Shown: positions 41,278 to 49,411 of the stretch, in pieces | Numbering within the stretch: position 1 is the first letter of the stretch | How the letters are laid out: each line of letters begins with the position of its first letter | From: a virus | Direction: 5' to 3' (one strand) | DNA length: 64,000 nt | IMG/VR virus record: IMGVR_UViG_3300047166_000016 | Span: 1 to 64,000 of that record | The notes under the pieces: model-generated | Seen by the model: only the letters and a program-made list of their open reading frames with translations | Database searches by the model: none | Told to the model about the DNA's origin: nothing | Made by a program: the position numbers and the translations under genes

Positions 41278-41405
41278 TGTCTGGGCTGGACATCAGACCG
41301 GACATGTGGTAAGCGACACGTCGCTTTACCACTTATGTCCGGCCCTTCTGTCCGGCTTAGCCCGGACAAATGTCCGGGTAATGTCCGGTATGTCCGGGTG
41401 TCCGG
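41278..41405. repeat. iteron-like TGTCCGG cluster with hairpin (possible origin)
   Basis: Eight perfect copies of TGTCCGG or its inverse CCGGACA occur in 128 bases (41298, 41336, 41349, 41362, 41371, 41382, 41391, 41399), plus TGTCTGG at 41278 and CTGGACA at 41286. A hairpin lies inside (GTGGTAAGCG 41306 / CGCTTTACCAC 41322-41332). It sits just downstream of the primase-helicase gene. Spacing of 8-13 bases resembles replication iterons. Confidence 0.65.
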
Positions 41406-41415
41406 TTTCATTCTC

Positions 41416-43512
41416 TTATACCAACCAAATCCAGGGATCGCGCACCCCGACCAGTTCCCGGCCCATGAGTATCTGAACCGAGCGGACGAATGCCTTTTGC
41501 CGTGCCTCTTGCGACACGCTAGGCATTCTTTCATAGACTTTCCGCCGCAGCACATCCACCGCCACGCCCCGGGCATCTCCGGACGGGAGGCCAGACATGG
41601 GGGGAAGAATGGCCGATTCCGGGCTTGCCAGGACATCGCGCAGCGCCTGCAACACCAGGCCGGCGTGGCCGCCGATGTCGCGGCGCGGCCCCGGCTCATC
41701 CGCGCCCCCGCCGGCCGCCGCGTCTTCCAGCACCGGCACGAGGCTGGTCCGCGCCAGTCCGACCTGGACCTCCTCCATCGCGAAATTCAGCACCTGACCG
41801 CCTTCCGCGTCTTTCTGGTCCACCACGGACAGCCGCACCTGTTTGCCGTGCGCCGTTATGCGGTAGGCCGCGTCCCATGCGCCGCGCAGCGCCGACGTGC
41901 CCCGCGCGCCGCGTTCCCCGTCTTTGCCCTCGTGATGGATCAGCGCGACGCTGCAGCGCATCGCGTCTTTGAGATAATCGCCGGCCGCGATGACGGACCC
42001 GACTTCTTGCGCGCTGTTTTCGTCGGCGCCGGGCATGGCACGCGCCAGGGTATCCACGAACAGGAGCCGCATCGGAACGGCGCCGATCGTCTCGCGGATC
42101 GTGGCTTCGAGGGCGTTGACTTCGGCCGGAACGCGGAAATTGACGGCGCGCGGCACGATCCAGAACGGCACTTCGACGCCGATTCCGTATCTCGCGCGCA
42201 TGGCACGGAGCCTGAGCGACAATCCGCCCGTGCCCTCGCCCGCGATGTAGACCACCGCGCCGGCCTGCACGGCATGGCCGAACCAGTCTCGCCCCGCCGC
42301 GACATGCAAACCGAGCGACAACATGATGAACGTCTTGCCTGCCTTGGGTGGCCCGTATGGCACCACGAGCGAGCGTTCCGGAACCAGTTTGTCCACCAGC
42401 CAAACGGGCGCCGGTAGCGCGTCCAGTTCGGCCAGGGACAGGATTTCGGCGCGCTTCGGCGCGGCTTCCAGGACCAGATCGACCTCTGGCATGTGCCACT
42501 TGGCACGCGCGCCTTCTATCGCCTTGGCGACCTCTCGGCGGGTCTGCTCATGAGTATAGCCGGGCATGGTCCAATCGGGCGCGTGCCCCAATATCTCGGC
42601 ACTCGACCATCCCCGGCCCACCCAATGCGCCACGAGACGCACCACGTTGTTATGCCACTCGCGACCGGCCTTGATCGCGGCGAGGTAACTCGAAACGGTG
42701 GTGAGGCCGCTTGCCATGCCGAACGGCCCGGACATTGCCCCGGACATGCCGGACATCGGGCCGGGCGCATGTCCGTTAAGTCCGGCTCCGTGTCCGTTCA
42801 GGTGCCCGTTCGGCTTCGGGGTGGCTGCGTCATCGAGTTGTGGAAGTTGGCTTGTCAGCGCCGCGATGGGGTAATTCGCCGGCCTGGGATCGTCGGGAGA
42901 CGGACGGACGAATTGCGTCACTTCCGGCTCGCGCCCCGGCTTCCAGGGCCACGCGATGGTGCCCGGGAGCCGCATGAGGCGGGTTGGGTTCACCACGGCC
43001 GGATCGCCGCCGTAGAGCCGGTGCAGCCGGACATTGAGTTGTCTGGTCAGGTCCGGGCTGGCGATAGGCTCGCTGCACCGGAACCAGTTCTGCACCCGGA
43101 CATGCGGAACCGTGCCGGTGATGACCGAGGCGTTCGGCCGGACGATGGATTGCACCGTCCTGGCATGTTCCAGGTCTTCGATCTTGTCGATGTCCGACCA
43201 GATGCCGGGCGATTGCTCGAAGTCCAGATCGGTCGTGTATCCCGACGATGTGCCTCGCGGATGCACCGTGGCGGCCCGGACGTAGCAGGCCTGGCCCGGC
43301 ACCAGATTGGCCTGCACCGCGACGGCGGCGAGGGACGAAAGATCGTCGCGCTCGAATTGTTCGAAGTGGACCAGACCTCGGCCGCCCGCATCTAGCCACC
43401 CTATCTCGATTACGCCGCGGTTGGTGTTGCCGAACCACCATTGGCAGAACGCCACGATGGCGCCGGCATCGGGCGATAAGTCGCTATCCGGGCCGGCGTA
43501 TGGACCCGGCAC
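41416..43512 (-). CDS. primase-helicase fusion (RepB-like primase plus RepA-like AAA ATPase)
   Basis: 698 residues. Residues about 20-225 resemble a RepB/AEP-type primase domain (WSDIDKIEDLEHARTVQS; LHRLYGGDPAVVNPTRLMRLPGTI). A linker at 232-270 is made of NGH and MSG repeats. Residues 350-600 are a RecA-fold hexameric helicase with Walker A GPPKAGKT (387-394), FVDTLARAMPGADEN and LIHHEGKDG. It is the main replication protein candidate. An RHH gene precedes it and the iteron cluster follows. Confidence 0.75.
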   Translation of the reverse strand: MPGPYAGPDSDLSPDAGAIVAFCQWWFGNTNRGVIEIGWLDAGGRGLVHFEQFERDDLSSLAAVAVQANLVPGQACYVRAATVHPRGTSSGYTTDLDFEQSPGIWSDIDKIEDLEHARTVQSIVRPNASVITGTVPHVRVQNWFRCSEPIASPDLTRQLNVRLHRLYGGDPAVVNPTRLMRLPGTIAWPWKPGREPEVTQFVRPSPDDPRPANYPIAALTSQLPQLDDAATPKPNGHLNGHGAGLNGHAPGPMSGMSGAMSGPFGMASGLTTVSSYLAAIKAGREWHNNVVRLVAHWVGRGWSSAEILGHAPDWTMPGYTHEQTRREVAKAIEGARAKWHMPEVDLVLEAAPKRAEILSLAELDALPAPVWLVDKLVPERSLVVPYGPPKAGKTFIMLSLGLHVAAGRDWFGHAVQAGAVVYIAGEGTGGLSLRLRAMRARYGIGVEVPFWIVPRAVNFRVPAEVNALEATIRETIGAVPMRLLFVDTLARAMPGADENSAQEVGSVIAAGDYLKDAMRCSVALIHHEGKDGERGARGTSALRGAWDAAYRITAHGKQVRLSVVDQKDAEGGQVLNFAMEEVQVGLARTSLVPVLEDAAAGGGADEPGPRRDIGGHAGLVLQALRDVLASPESAILPPMSGLPSGDARGVAVDVLRRKVYERMPSVSQEARQKAFVRSVQILMGRELVGVRDPWIWLV
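42728..42755. repeat. second CCGGACA cluster inside the primase-helicase gene
   Basis: Three perfect CCGGACA copies at 42728, 42740 and 42749, followed by degenerate TGTCCGT copies, encode the MSG repeats of the linker. The same heptamer forms the intergenic iteron-like cluster. Confidence 0.55.
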
Positions 43513-43515
43513 CTG

Positions 43516-43677
43516 TCAGGACGCGGAACGGTCGAGTTGCGCCAGCGCGGCCCGCTCCAGCCATTCGACCAGCTTCTGGCCCTTGGCTTGCCGGTCTTCC
43601 TCGATCGCGGCGCGAATCGATGGCCGGAACCGGATGTTGACAGCCTCGGTGCGCCTTTCTTCCGATCCTTCCCCCAC
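43516..43677 (-). CDS. small RHH-type DNA-binding protein
   Basis: 53 residues from GTG 43677, GGGG about 4-11 bases upstream. EAVNIRFRPSIRAAIEEDRQAKGQKLVEWLERAALAQL shows the Arc-like strand-helix-helix pattern. It ends three bases before the primase-helicase start. Copy-number or replication control is a reasonable guess for an RHH gene in front of a replication gene with iterons. Not among the longer open frames. Confidence 0.55.
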   Translation of the reverse strand: MGEGSEERRTEAVNIRFRPSIRAAIEEDRQAKGQKLVEWLERAALAQLDRSAS

Positions 43678-43785
43678 GATTCCCCACCCCACTACAATCG
43701 TAGGTTATCTACCGTCATCTACCATTTTCTGTCAAATTCATGGAACCGCCCGGTATGCCGCGGCGTTATGGCGCGTTTTCGTGGC

Positions 43786-44901
43786 CTAGAACGGCAACGG
43801 ATCGGGTTTCGGCGGTTCGCGGTAGCCTAGCGGGTAGGGAGTAATGGCGATCTTGTCGGCGGCTCTACTGATCGCGGTGTAGAGCCACGCCGAACGCTCC
43901 TCGCGTCGGAAGTATTCGTCGATCAGGACCACATTGCTCCATTCCGATCCTTGGGCTTTATGCACCGTCATGGCATAGCCGAAGTCGAACGAAGTCGTCG
44001 GTTCCACGTGATCCGGGACGGCGCTTTTCAGACCTCGGAACACGACGAACGGCACCGCGACCGATTTGCCGTCCAAATCGATGTGGATGGTATGATCGCC
44101 TTCCAGGAACGGCTGTTCCAGCGTGTAGACCGCGCCGTTGAAAATCCCGAATTGCGGCGCGTTCCGCGTACACATAACGGGTTCGCCCTCGCGCGGCGCG
44201 GGATGGATGTATCCCCGGATCGTCCTGGCGTGCCAGTTCGCCGCGTCCTTGGTCGCGTTGGTAAAGCAAAGGATGACGTCGACCAGGACAACTTCCTCGT
44301 CTGTGAGGGGCCGCTTAAGCACCCGGAACGCATCGCCGTCGTCCAGGTAGTGTTCGCCCCGCCTGACGCGGTGCGCCTGCCGGATAATCGAGCTTTCCAA
44401 CGCCTGCCGGTGGATCGTCTTCAGTTCGATATCGGCATCCAGGAAAAATCGTTTGCCCGTCACGGGCGGGAGTTGCCCCGGATCGCCGCACGCCACGATC
44501 TTCGCCCCGGTGTTGATTATGTCCAGCGCCAGTTCGCGGTTGAGCATCGAGGATTCGTCGAGCAGCACGATCTTGTCCGCGAGCTGACCCCGTTCGTGCT
44601 GCACCTTGAATCGCAGCACGTTGCGCCCGCGCTGGTCTTTTCTGGCTTCTTCGAGTTGGTAGAACGCGGAATGCACGGTGCATGCCGGAAGGCCGGTCTT
44701 GCGCCGCAATACCGACGCCGCTTTGCCGGTAAGGGTGCATAAGATCGCGGTCGGAACATCGGCGGCGATCTCGGCCAGAACAGTGGTCTTGCCCGTTCCG
44801 GCCAAGCCCTGCATCGATATGGTTTGGGTGTCGCGCTCGCCCAAAAAGTCGAAAATGCGTGCCGTCGCGGCTTCCTGTTCGTCGCTCAAGATAACAGACA
44901 T
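43786..44901 (-). CDS. SF1 helicase, Dda/RecD-like
   Basis: 371 residues. Motifs in order: Walker A GLAGTGKTT (32-40), KAASVLRRKTG, VHSAFYQL, Walker B VLLDESSM, GDPGQLPPV, and near the end TVHKAQGSEW with YTAISRA (motif VI). This is the typical SF1B phage helicase (T4 Dda, RecD2), 5'-3' polarity by family. It acts in replication or recombination alongside the primase-helicase. Confidence 0.85.
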   Translation of the reverse strand: MSVILSDEQEAATARIFDFLGERDTQTISMQGLAGTGKTTVLAEIAADVPTAILCTLTGKAASVLRRKTGLPACTVHSAFYQLEEARKDQRGRNVLRFKVQHERGQLADKIVLLDESSMLNRELALDIINTGAKIVACGDPGQLPPVTGKRFFLDADIELKTIHRQALESSIIRQAHRVRRGEHYLDDGDAFRVLKRPLTDEEVVLVDVILCFTNATKDAANWHARTIRGYIHPAPREGEPVMCTRNAPQFGIFNGAVYTLEQPFLEGDHTIHIDLDGKSVAVPFVVFRGLKSAVPDHVEPTTSFDFGYAMTVHKAQGSEWSNVVLIDEYFRREERSAWLYTAISRAADKIAITPYPLGYREPPKPDPLPF

Positions 44902-44913
44902 GGCTCCCCCTTC

Positions 44914-44938
44914 CGGCCCCGCTTGTGGCAGGGCCGGT
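44914..44938. promoter_or_regulatory. GC hairpin ahead of the Dda-like gene
   Basis: CCGGCCC (44914-44920) and GGGCCGG (44932-44938) form a 7-base stem just upstream of the GGAAGGGGGAG ribosome site of the helicase gene. No T run follows. Confidence 0.5.
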
Positions 44939-44958
44939 TCTGGCGGTTAACGATGGTG

Positions 44959-45675
44959 TTAGAAGGGCATCGCCGCGGGCCTGGCGGCCTGCGGTGCGGC
45001 GTTGGAAGCCGCCACGGGTGCGGCGGCGGGTGCCGCAAGCGTCGGCTGCTGCACCGGAACCACGACAGGAGCGGCGTGGCCGTTCCCCGCGCCCGGCACG
45101 GGCACGGTGCGAGGCCCGAGAACGTCGGGACGATCGACCCACGCCACGACCTGAAATACGGGTTGGAAGTTGGTCGATTGTCCGGCTTTGACGCCGATCA
45201 CATTGACCATCTTCACCACCGGTATCTTGCCGGTTCGTGCCTCGGCGGACGCCTCGTAAACGGTATGAAGCTCGTTCATTCCGGTAATCATCGCACCGCT
45301 GTTGCCGGCCAGTTCGCGCACGCCGCCGATGGCATTGCCGGCCACCGGAACGCGGAAGCCCTGCCGGAAAGCGAGCGGTTTGCCTTTTTCGTCGTTGCCG
45401 GGCGATGGAGGTTGCGCCGGAACCTGCTGGCCGTAAGGCACCATGACCCATTGCGGAGCCGCGCCCTTGGTAAAGTGCGTCCAGCCGATTTCCAGCCGAC
45501 CGAAATCCACCGCGAAGGCGGGCTGAGACATGGTGACGTCTTCTTCGCTCGCTTCCCAATCGCCGTTGGGCGTTTGGGTGCGGTTTCGCACGAACAGGCG
45601 CCCGGCCTTGGCATTGTATGCCAGGATCGGGGTAAAGTCGCCGCTCGCGCTCGGGGGAGGGTTCATAAAAGCCAT
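44959..45675 (-). CDS. candidate single-strand DNA-binding protein
   Basis: 238 residues, AGGAA ribosome site before ATG 45675. The first 180 residues look like an OB-type beta domain (ILAYNAKAGRLFVRNRTQTPNGDWEA; HTVYEASAEARTGKIPVVKMVNVIGVK; FQPVFQVVAWVDRPDVLG). The C-terminal 55 residues are an Ala/Pro tail ending AAMPF, which recalls the conserved MPF end of SSB tails but lacks acidic residues. It sits in the replication block. Confidence 0.5.
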   Translation of the reverse strand: MAFMNPPPSASGDFTPILAYNAKAGRLFVRNRTQTPNGDWEASEEDVTMSQPAFAVDFGRLEIGWTHFTKGAAPQWVMVPYGQQVPAQPPSPGNDEKGKPLAFRQGFRVPVAGNAIGGVRELAGNSGAMITGMNELHTVYEASAEARTGKIPVVKMVNVIGVKAGQSTNFQPVFQVVAWVDRPDVLGPRTVPVPGAGNGHAAPVVVPVQQPTLAAPAAAPVAASNAAPQAARPAAMPF

Positions 45676-45704
45676 TGTCGTTCGTTCCTTGGTTCGGTTA
45701 ACGG

Positions 45705-46238
45705 TTAAGTGCGATCGCTCGGAGCGGATCGCCCGTGCTCATGCGGAAAGTTCAACACAGCGAACTCTCCGTATTTCTTGACGGCGGCGGCATCGTAAGC
45801 GCGCGCCGCATCCTCGGGGGAAGAAAAACAATCGATGTAACCGCCGCGCCCGCATTTCGCGATCCATCTATTGGGCGACGATTGCGACACGCCTCGAAAC
45901 GGGCTTTTGTTTCTTACTCTCGGAGAATTGGACAGGTTTTGTCCGCGTGTGGCGAGACGCAGGTTCTCGCGCCGATTATCCAGGGTATCGTCTATGCGGA
46001 TATGATCCACGTCGATGCCTGGGGGCGCATCCAAGATAACGCGGTGCATGTAAAGCATGACATGCCTGCGCGCGCCGTCTATGATTTGGTGAGTTGCGGC
46101 CGTAGCGTAGACTTTCTTTTTCTTCTTGCCCACCACGCAACGTCGCCAGGATCGGCCGCAGACTTTCAGGTAATCGCGGCAATCGACCAGTGCGACACCG
46201 CCGTTCGTCAGTTCGACTTCTAGTGGGGGAAATGGCAT
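45705..46238 (-). CDS. HNH endonuclease with AP2-like domain
   Basis: 177 residues. MLYMHRVILDAPPGIDVDHIRIDDTLDNRRENLRLATRGQNLSN is the HNH core (H...DH...N...N). The C-terminal FRGVSQSSPNRWIAKCGRGGYIDCFSSPEDAARAYDAAAVKKYGEFAVLNFP is an AP2 DNA-binding fold. Such free-standing nucleases are mobile within phages; it lies between replication genes and is probably an insertion. Confidence 0.85.
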   Translation of the reverse strand: MPFPPLEVELTNGGVALVDCRDYLKVCGRSWRRCVVGKKKKKVYATAATHQIIDGARRHVMLYMHRVILDAPPGIDVDHIRIDDTLDNRRENLRLATRGQNLSNSPRVRNKSPFRGVSQSSPNRWIAKCGRGGYIDCFSSPEDAARAYDAAAVKKYGEFAVLNFPHEHGRSAPSDRT

Positions 46239-46423
46239 TCGTTCGGTCTTTCAGTTGAGCATTCGTTTGGGTGTTGGCCCACGGGATTTATACTTGTTTC
46301 GTTCGATTCTGTCTACTGCCTCCCTGTCCGAGCCGGGCGGCATCGCTCATGCGGTCCCGTGGGACCGTATCTTGTTAGCGGGCGTCGTCCACCGCGACCT
46401 TCCGAGCCGCGCCGACCGGGCGT

Positions 46424-46615
46424 TTAAGAACCGTGTTCGGCCGGTTCTTTCCCGCGCTCATCGCAGACCGATTGCGCGGCATCTATCCAGGAGTGACGGC
46501 ATCCATCCGCTTCAAGTCGTTCGCGGCACGCTCGCAAAGTGTGGCCCACCATGCGCCATTCGGCGCATGTTATTTCTTCGGGCGTCATCGAGGCGATCCT
46601 TTGTGCGAAAGTCAT
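46424..46615 (-). CDS. small hypothetical protein
   Basis: 63 residues, ATGA overlap with the upstream gene. FAQRIASMTPEEITCAEWRMVGHTLRACRERLEADGCRHSW, with several cysteines. The 185-base stretch 46239-46423 after it holds only a CGGTCCCGTGGGACCG palindrome near 46351. Confidence 0.5.
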   Translation of the reverse strand: MTFAQRIASMTPEEITCAEWRMVGHTLRACRERLEADGCRHSWIDAAQSVCDERGKEPAEHGS

Positions 46616-47370
46616 CTGTTCGACACCTTCGGCGCGTTGTAAACTCTAAGACCGTCGATCTGCCGCGCGCCTTGTTTGATCGCGAGCTTCACCGCCGCAT
46701 CGTTGATTTGCAACAGATGACGGGCAACTTTCGAGAGATCGACAACCTCGTATTGCCAGTTGTCGCGCTGGCTTATCAACGTGCCGGACATCGATCTGGT
46801 GCGACTCAGTTCGAGCGTGGAGGCCGTCGCGACCTGCGCCGCCTGTTCCGCCTCGGCGTAGACCTGAACCGCCGCCTCGATGGTCTCCGGCTCGGCATTC
46901 AGCGCCGCTTCGGCCATGAGGCGTTGCGCTTCCAGTTCTTTCGCCGCCGCTTCCGCTTCCGCCTGTTTCCTGATCCGCTCGGCACGCAGCGTTAGGTATG
47001 CGTTCTGACGTGCCGCGATGGAGTTGACCACACCGTTCAGAGAATCGACGATAGATTTCTTGCCGCCGTCGATCATGCGTTGCGCGGCCAGGACCGGCTT
47101 CTTGATCTTCTCGTGCGTCTTATCGAGCGCCTTCAGTTCGTCCGCGACCTGTTTGACCGCATCGCCAGCACGGGTCAGCACATCGTCGGACTGTATCCCG
47201 TCCGGCGTGGCGGCGAGAAAGCGCGCGTGCATCGCCAGGAAACCGGCTTCCTGCGACTTGTGCTCGGCATACTCGTAATCGAGATAAGCCTGTAGCTTGT
47301 CCGGCGCGAGTGCGGTGTCGAGATCGAGTTGCGGTGTGTTGCCTCCCGGCACGGCGATAATTTCGGACAT
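46612..47370 (-). CDS. coiled-coil protein
   Basis: 252 residues, mostly long helices with Ala/Glu/Gln runs (RIRKQAEAEAAAKELEAQRLMAEAAL). Starts PGGNTPQLDLDTALAPDKLQAYLDYEYAEHKSQEAGF; the globular end contains DNWQYEVVDLSKVARHLLQINDAAVKLAIKQG. Resembles phage nuclease-inhibitor or Gp157-like accessory proteins only in shape. ATGA to the next gene. Confidence 0.6.
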   Translation of the reverse strand: MSEIIAVPGGNTPQLDLDTALAPDKLQAYLDYEYAEHKSQEAGFLAMHARFLAATPDGIQSDDVLTRAGDAVKQVADELKALDKTHEKIKKPVLAAQRMIDGGKKSIVDSLNGVVNSIAARQNAYLTLRAERIRKQAEAEAAAKELEAQRLMAEAALNAEPETIEAAVQVYAEAEQAAQVATASTLELSRTRSMSGTLISQRDNWQYEVVDLSKVARHLLQINDAAVKLAIKQGARQIDGLRVYNAPKVSNR

Positions 47371-47379
47371 TGTTCGCTC

Positions 47380-47652
47380 CTAAAACGGTTTCGCGGCATG
47401 ACGCCAATCGATCGCGACTTCGGGCGCGGCCGGCGCGTTGGCGAGAAGATCGTTGTATCGTGCCTCGTCGATCCGTTCGCCCGATTGCCAGATGCGTTCC
47501 ACGTCGCCGGGCGCCCCGTTGATTTCTCCGATCAGCATTCCCATGCGCCGCACGATCCGGGCCGCGACTATCGGGCCGCCTTTGACCAGCCGCATCGCGA
47601 CGTGGCACGGTTCGGGCGCGTCGATGCGCCGCGGCGGTTGTTTACGGTTCAT
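47380..47652 (-). CDS. small hypothetical protein
   Basis: 90 residues. EPCHVAMRLVKGGPIVAARIVRRMGMLIGEINGAPGDVERIWQSGERIDEARYNDLL reads as a beta-alpha early phage protein. It starts 11 bases inside the membrane-peptide frame, and ends near the coiled-coil gene. No family. Confidence 0.5.
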   Translation of the reverse strand: MNRKQPPRRIDAPEPCHVAMRLVKGGPIVAARIVRRMGMLIGEINGAPGDVERIWQSGERIDEARYNDLLANAPAAPEVAIDWRHAAKPF

Positions 47653-47737
47653 CGAAATAACGCCCCACCGCCCCGATCCCGGCGCACGCGGCGACCGCGA
47701 GCGCGACGATGGCCCAGCCGAGGATAAGGTGTGTCAT
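47642..47737 (-). CDS. 31-residue membrane peptide
   Basis: THLILGWAIVALAVAACAGIGAVGRYFDEP has one clear transmembrane helix. It starts in ATGA with the SLOG-type gene and overlaps the next start. Confidence 0.45.
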   Translation of the reverse strand: MTHLILGWAIVALAVAACAGIGAVGRYFDEP

Positions 47738-48093
47738 GCCACGTAACCCCGCAAATCGAGCCTCGGCACGCCAATCCTCACGGCCTGGTCGAAGCAATCG
47801 TCGGTCCCGACATTGCCGGGAAACGCGACAAGCAAATCGGGCATTCCCTCGGTCAGCATCCGGCGATTGCGGATCGGCCCGGCCGCTTTGCCTTGCGCGA
47901 TCCACAACGCCTGATACCGCAGCGTCGGAATGCCGCGTTCCCTGGCCCATTCCCTGGCGTGCCAGTCCGCGCCTCGCGCGCCTCCCTGGATGACGCACGC
48001 GATCTTTTGTTCGGCGTGCAGGTCGTCCAGGACACGGTAGACATGCGCCTTGTCGGCATAGTCCCGGCCTCCGGTGACGGCGACACGGATCAT
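47734..48093 (-). CDS. SLOG/YspA-type nucleotide-binding protein (DUF2493)
   Basis: 119 residues. RVAVTGGRDYADKAHVYRVLDDL, then VIQGGARGADWHAREWARERGIPTLRY, PIRNRRMLTEGMPDLLVAFPG. The GGRxY, GGARGAD and RN motifs define the YspA-like SLOG family, which binds nucleotide-like ligands and is frequent in phages. Cellular role is not established. Confidence 0.8.
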   Translation of the reverse strand: MIRVAVTGGRDYADKAHVYRVLDDLHAEQKIACVIQGGARGADWHAREWARERGIPTLRYQALWIAQGKAAGPIRNRRMLTEGMPDLLVAFPGNVGTDDCFDQAVRIGVPRLDLRGYVA

Positions 48094-48305
48094 GGCTTAT
48101 TTCTTAACTTCTTCGCCGCATCGCGGAGCAGATGTATTTCGCGCTGCAACAGCGCTATCGCGACCTCCGCCGCAGCCTCCCCGGCATCGACCGCCATCGC
48201 CGCCGTCAGCATCTCCGCGACCATTTGGCCGCATCGACCGTCTTCCACGCGCCGGTCCAGGTGCCGCATCGCTGCGGTGACGCGCGGGTCGTCGGGTCCG
48301 ATCAT
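48090..48305 (-). CDS. small helical protein
   Basis: 71 residues: DPRVTAAMRHLDRRVEDGRCGQMVAEMLTAAMAVDAGEAAAEVAIALLQREIHLLRDAAKKL. ATGA junctions on both sides. Unknown role. Confidence 0.5.
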   Translation of the reverse strand: MIGPDDPRVTAAMRHLDRRVEDGRCGQMVAEMLTAAMAVDAGEAAAEVAIALLQREIHLLRDAAKKLRNKP

Positions 48306-48349
48306 GGCTGGCCGATCCGGGCCAGGAGTTCATCGATTGTCTCGCTCAT
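48302..48349 (-). CDS. 15-residue coupled micro-ORF
   Basis: MSETIDELLARIGQP. ATG 48349 is preceded by GGAGGGTGAAACA and overlaps the stop of the HTH gene as ATGA; its own stop overlaps the next ATG as ATGA. Three perfect junctions in a chain make a real micro-gene plausible. Confidence 0.5.
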   Translation of the reverse strand: MSETIDELLARIGQP

Positions 48350-48537
48350 TGTTTCACCCTCCGATATGACTTCTCGATGCCGAGCGCGGCGAGCAACAAC
48401 GGCCCCGGCGGCTTATCGATCCGCAGGACTTCGTTGACGTAAGCAAGCGATATACCGTGTGCCTTTGCCCACGCCGCCTGCGAACCGGCCTTGCGGCATT
48501 CGTCGCGAAGCAGTTGTTTGACTTGTTCCTCGGTCAT
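48346..48537 (-). CDS. Cro-like HTH protein
   Basis: 63 residues. TEEQVKQLLRDECRKAGSQAAWAKAHGISLAYVNEVLRIDKPPGPLLLAALGI is a HTH (XRE/Cro) with QAAWAKAHGIS turn and recognition helix AYVNEVL. It is encoded divergently from the ParB-like gene, across direct repeats and back-to-back promoters. Likely repressor of both. Confidence 0.7.
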   Translation of the reverse strand: MTEEQVKQLLRDECRKAGSQAAWAKAHGISLAYVNEVLRIDKPPGPLLLAALGIEKSYRRVKQ

Positions 48538-48538
48538 G

Positions 48539-48590
48539 TTCGCTATATCGCTTATTCGCTATTGCGCGTCAACCCCCACGGTGTTATATT
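48539..48590. promoter_or_regulatory. back-to-back promoters with TTCGCTAT repeats
   Basis: Minus strand TTGACG (48567-48572) with 17 bases to GATATA (48544-48549); plus strand TTGCGC (48562-48567), 17 bases, TATATT (48585-48590). TTCGCTAT occurs at 48539 and 48555, covering the minus -10. These repeats are likely operators for the HTH protein. Confidence 0.6.
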
Positions 48591-48613
48591 TTTTCGGAAC
48601 GCAGGAGGACGCC

Positions 48614-49390
48614 ATGCCAAACCGCCATAGCGCAGACATTTTCGACATCGCGCCGGAAGATATCCGCGTGATTCCCGGTTTCAATTACCGCGACATTTCG
48701 ACGCCTGCCGTCCAGGCGAAAATTCGCGAGGGCGCGAACACGATGCTTAATCCGGCGGTGCGGTTCATCCGCTCCAAGCCGCTGACCTTGAAAAAGATCG
48801 ACGGCGAGATGTGTCTGATAGACGGGCATTGCCGCCTGGAGATGGTGAAACTGGCGAATAGCGAAGGGGCCGGTATCGTCTCGGTGCCTTACTTGTTGGA
48901 GCCGCGCGGCACCGATGAGATCGACCGTGCCTATACCATGTTTAGCACCGGAACGCCTTTATCCGTGCTGGATAAGGTTCGCGGCGTCAAAGACCTACTT
49001 GGTCGCGGCCAGACCATCGAAGATATCGCGGCACGTCTCGGCGTGTCGGCGACGACGGTCAATTCCTGGCTCGATCTGGCCGAAGCGCCCGCCGAGATCG
49101 TCCAGGCCGTCACGGGCGGCGAAATCAGTGCGACCGAGGCGAACCGGATCGTCAAGGTTAACGGCAGTCACGCCGGCGAAGTCTTGGCCGCCGCGCGCGA
49201 CGTGGCCCGCGCCGATGGCAGGGAGCGCGTCAGGCCGCGCGACGTGGCGAAGGTATCTCAAGGTAGGGCAGAGCCAGTGAGCGTCCATACACTTGCCCTG
49301 GCCGTGGCAGCGGCGTGGCGCGAGGCGAATAACGGGATGACAACCGAATTGCGGTATGCGTTGTGCGCGTTGGCGGATCGGATCGGGTAA
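48614..49390 (+). CDS. ParB-like protein
   Basis: 258 residues, start ATG 48614 with GGAGGA in front. N-terminal ParB-like nuclease/binding domain (LKKIDGEMCLIDGHCRLEMVKLANSEGAGIVSVPYLL), then an HTH (GQTIEDIAARLGVSATTVNSWLDLAEAP) and a helical C-terminus. It may segregate a plasmid-like prophage or act as a ParB-type regulator. No ParA gene is visible nearby. Confidence 0.7.
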   Translation: MPNRHSADIFDIAPEDIRVIPGFNYRDISTPAVQAKIREGANTMLNPAVRFIRSKPLTLKKIDGEMCLIDGHCRLEMVKLANSEGAGIVSVPYLLEPRGTDEIDRAYTMFSTGTPLSVLDKVRGVKDLLGRGQTIEDIAARLGVSATTVNSWLDLAEAPAEIVQAVTGGEISATEANRIVKVNGSHAGEVLAAARDVARADGRERVRPRDVAKVSQGRAEPVSVHTLALAVAAAWREANNGMTTELRYALCALADRIG

Positions 49391-49411
49391 GGTCAACCCC
49401 CGCCGCGCGCG

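Noticed and set aside
41278-41405. CRISPR array
   Set aside because: The repeated unit is only seven bases in both orientations with 2-20 base gaps; this is iteron-like, not a repeat-spacer array.
46301-46330. GTTCGATTC, tRNA T-loop-like
   Set aside because: Flanking bases do not pair to make a T-arm and no acceptor stem is visible.
46350-46367. Palindrome CGGTCCCGTGGGACCG as terminator
   Set aside because: No T run on either side; loop of two bases only; left as an unexplained palindrome.
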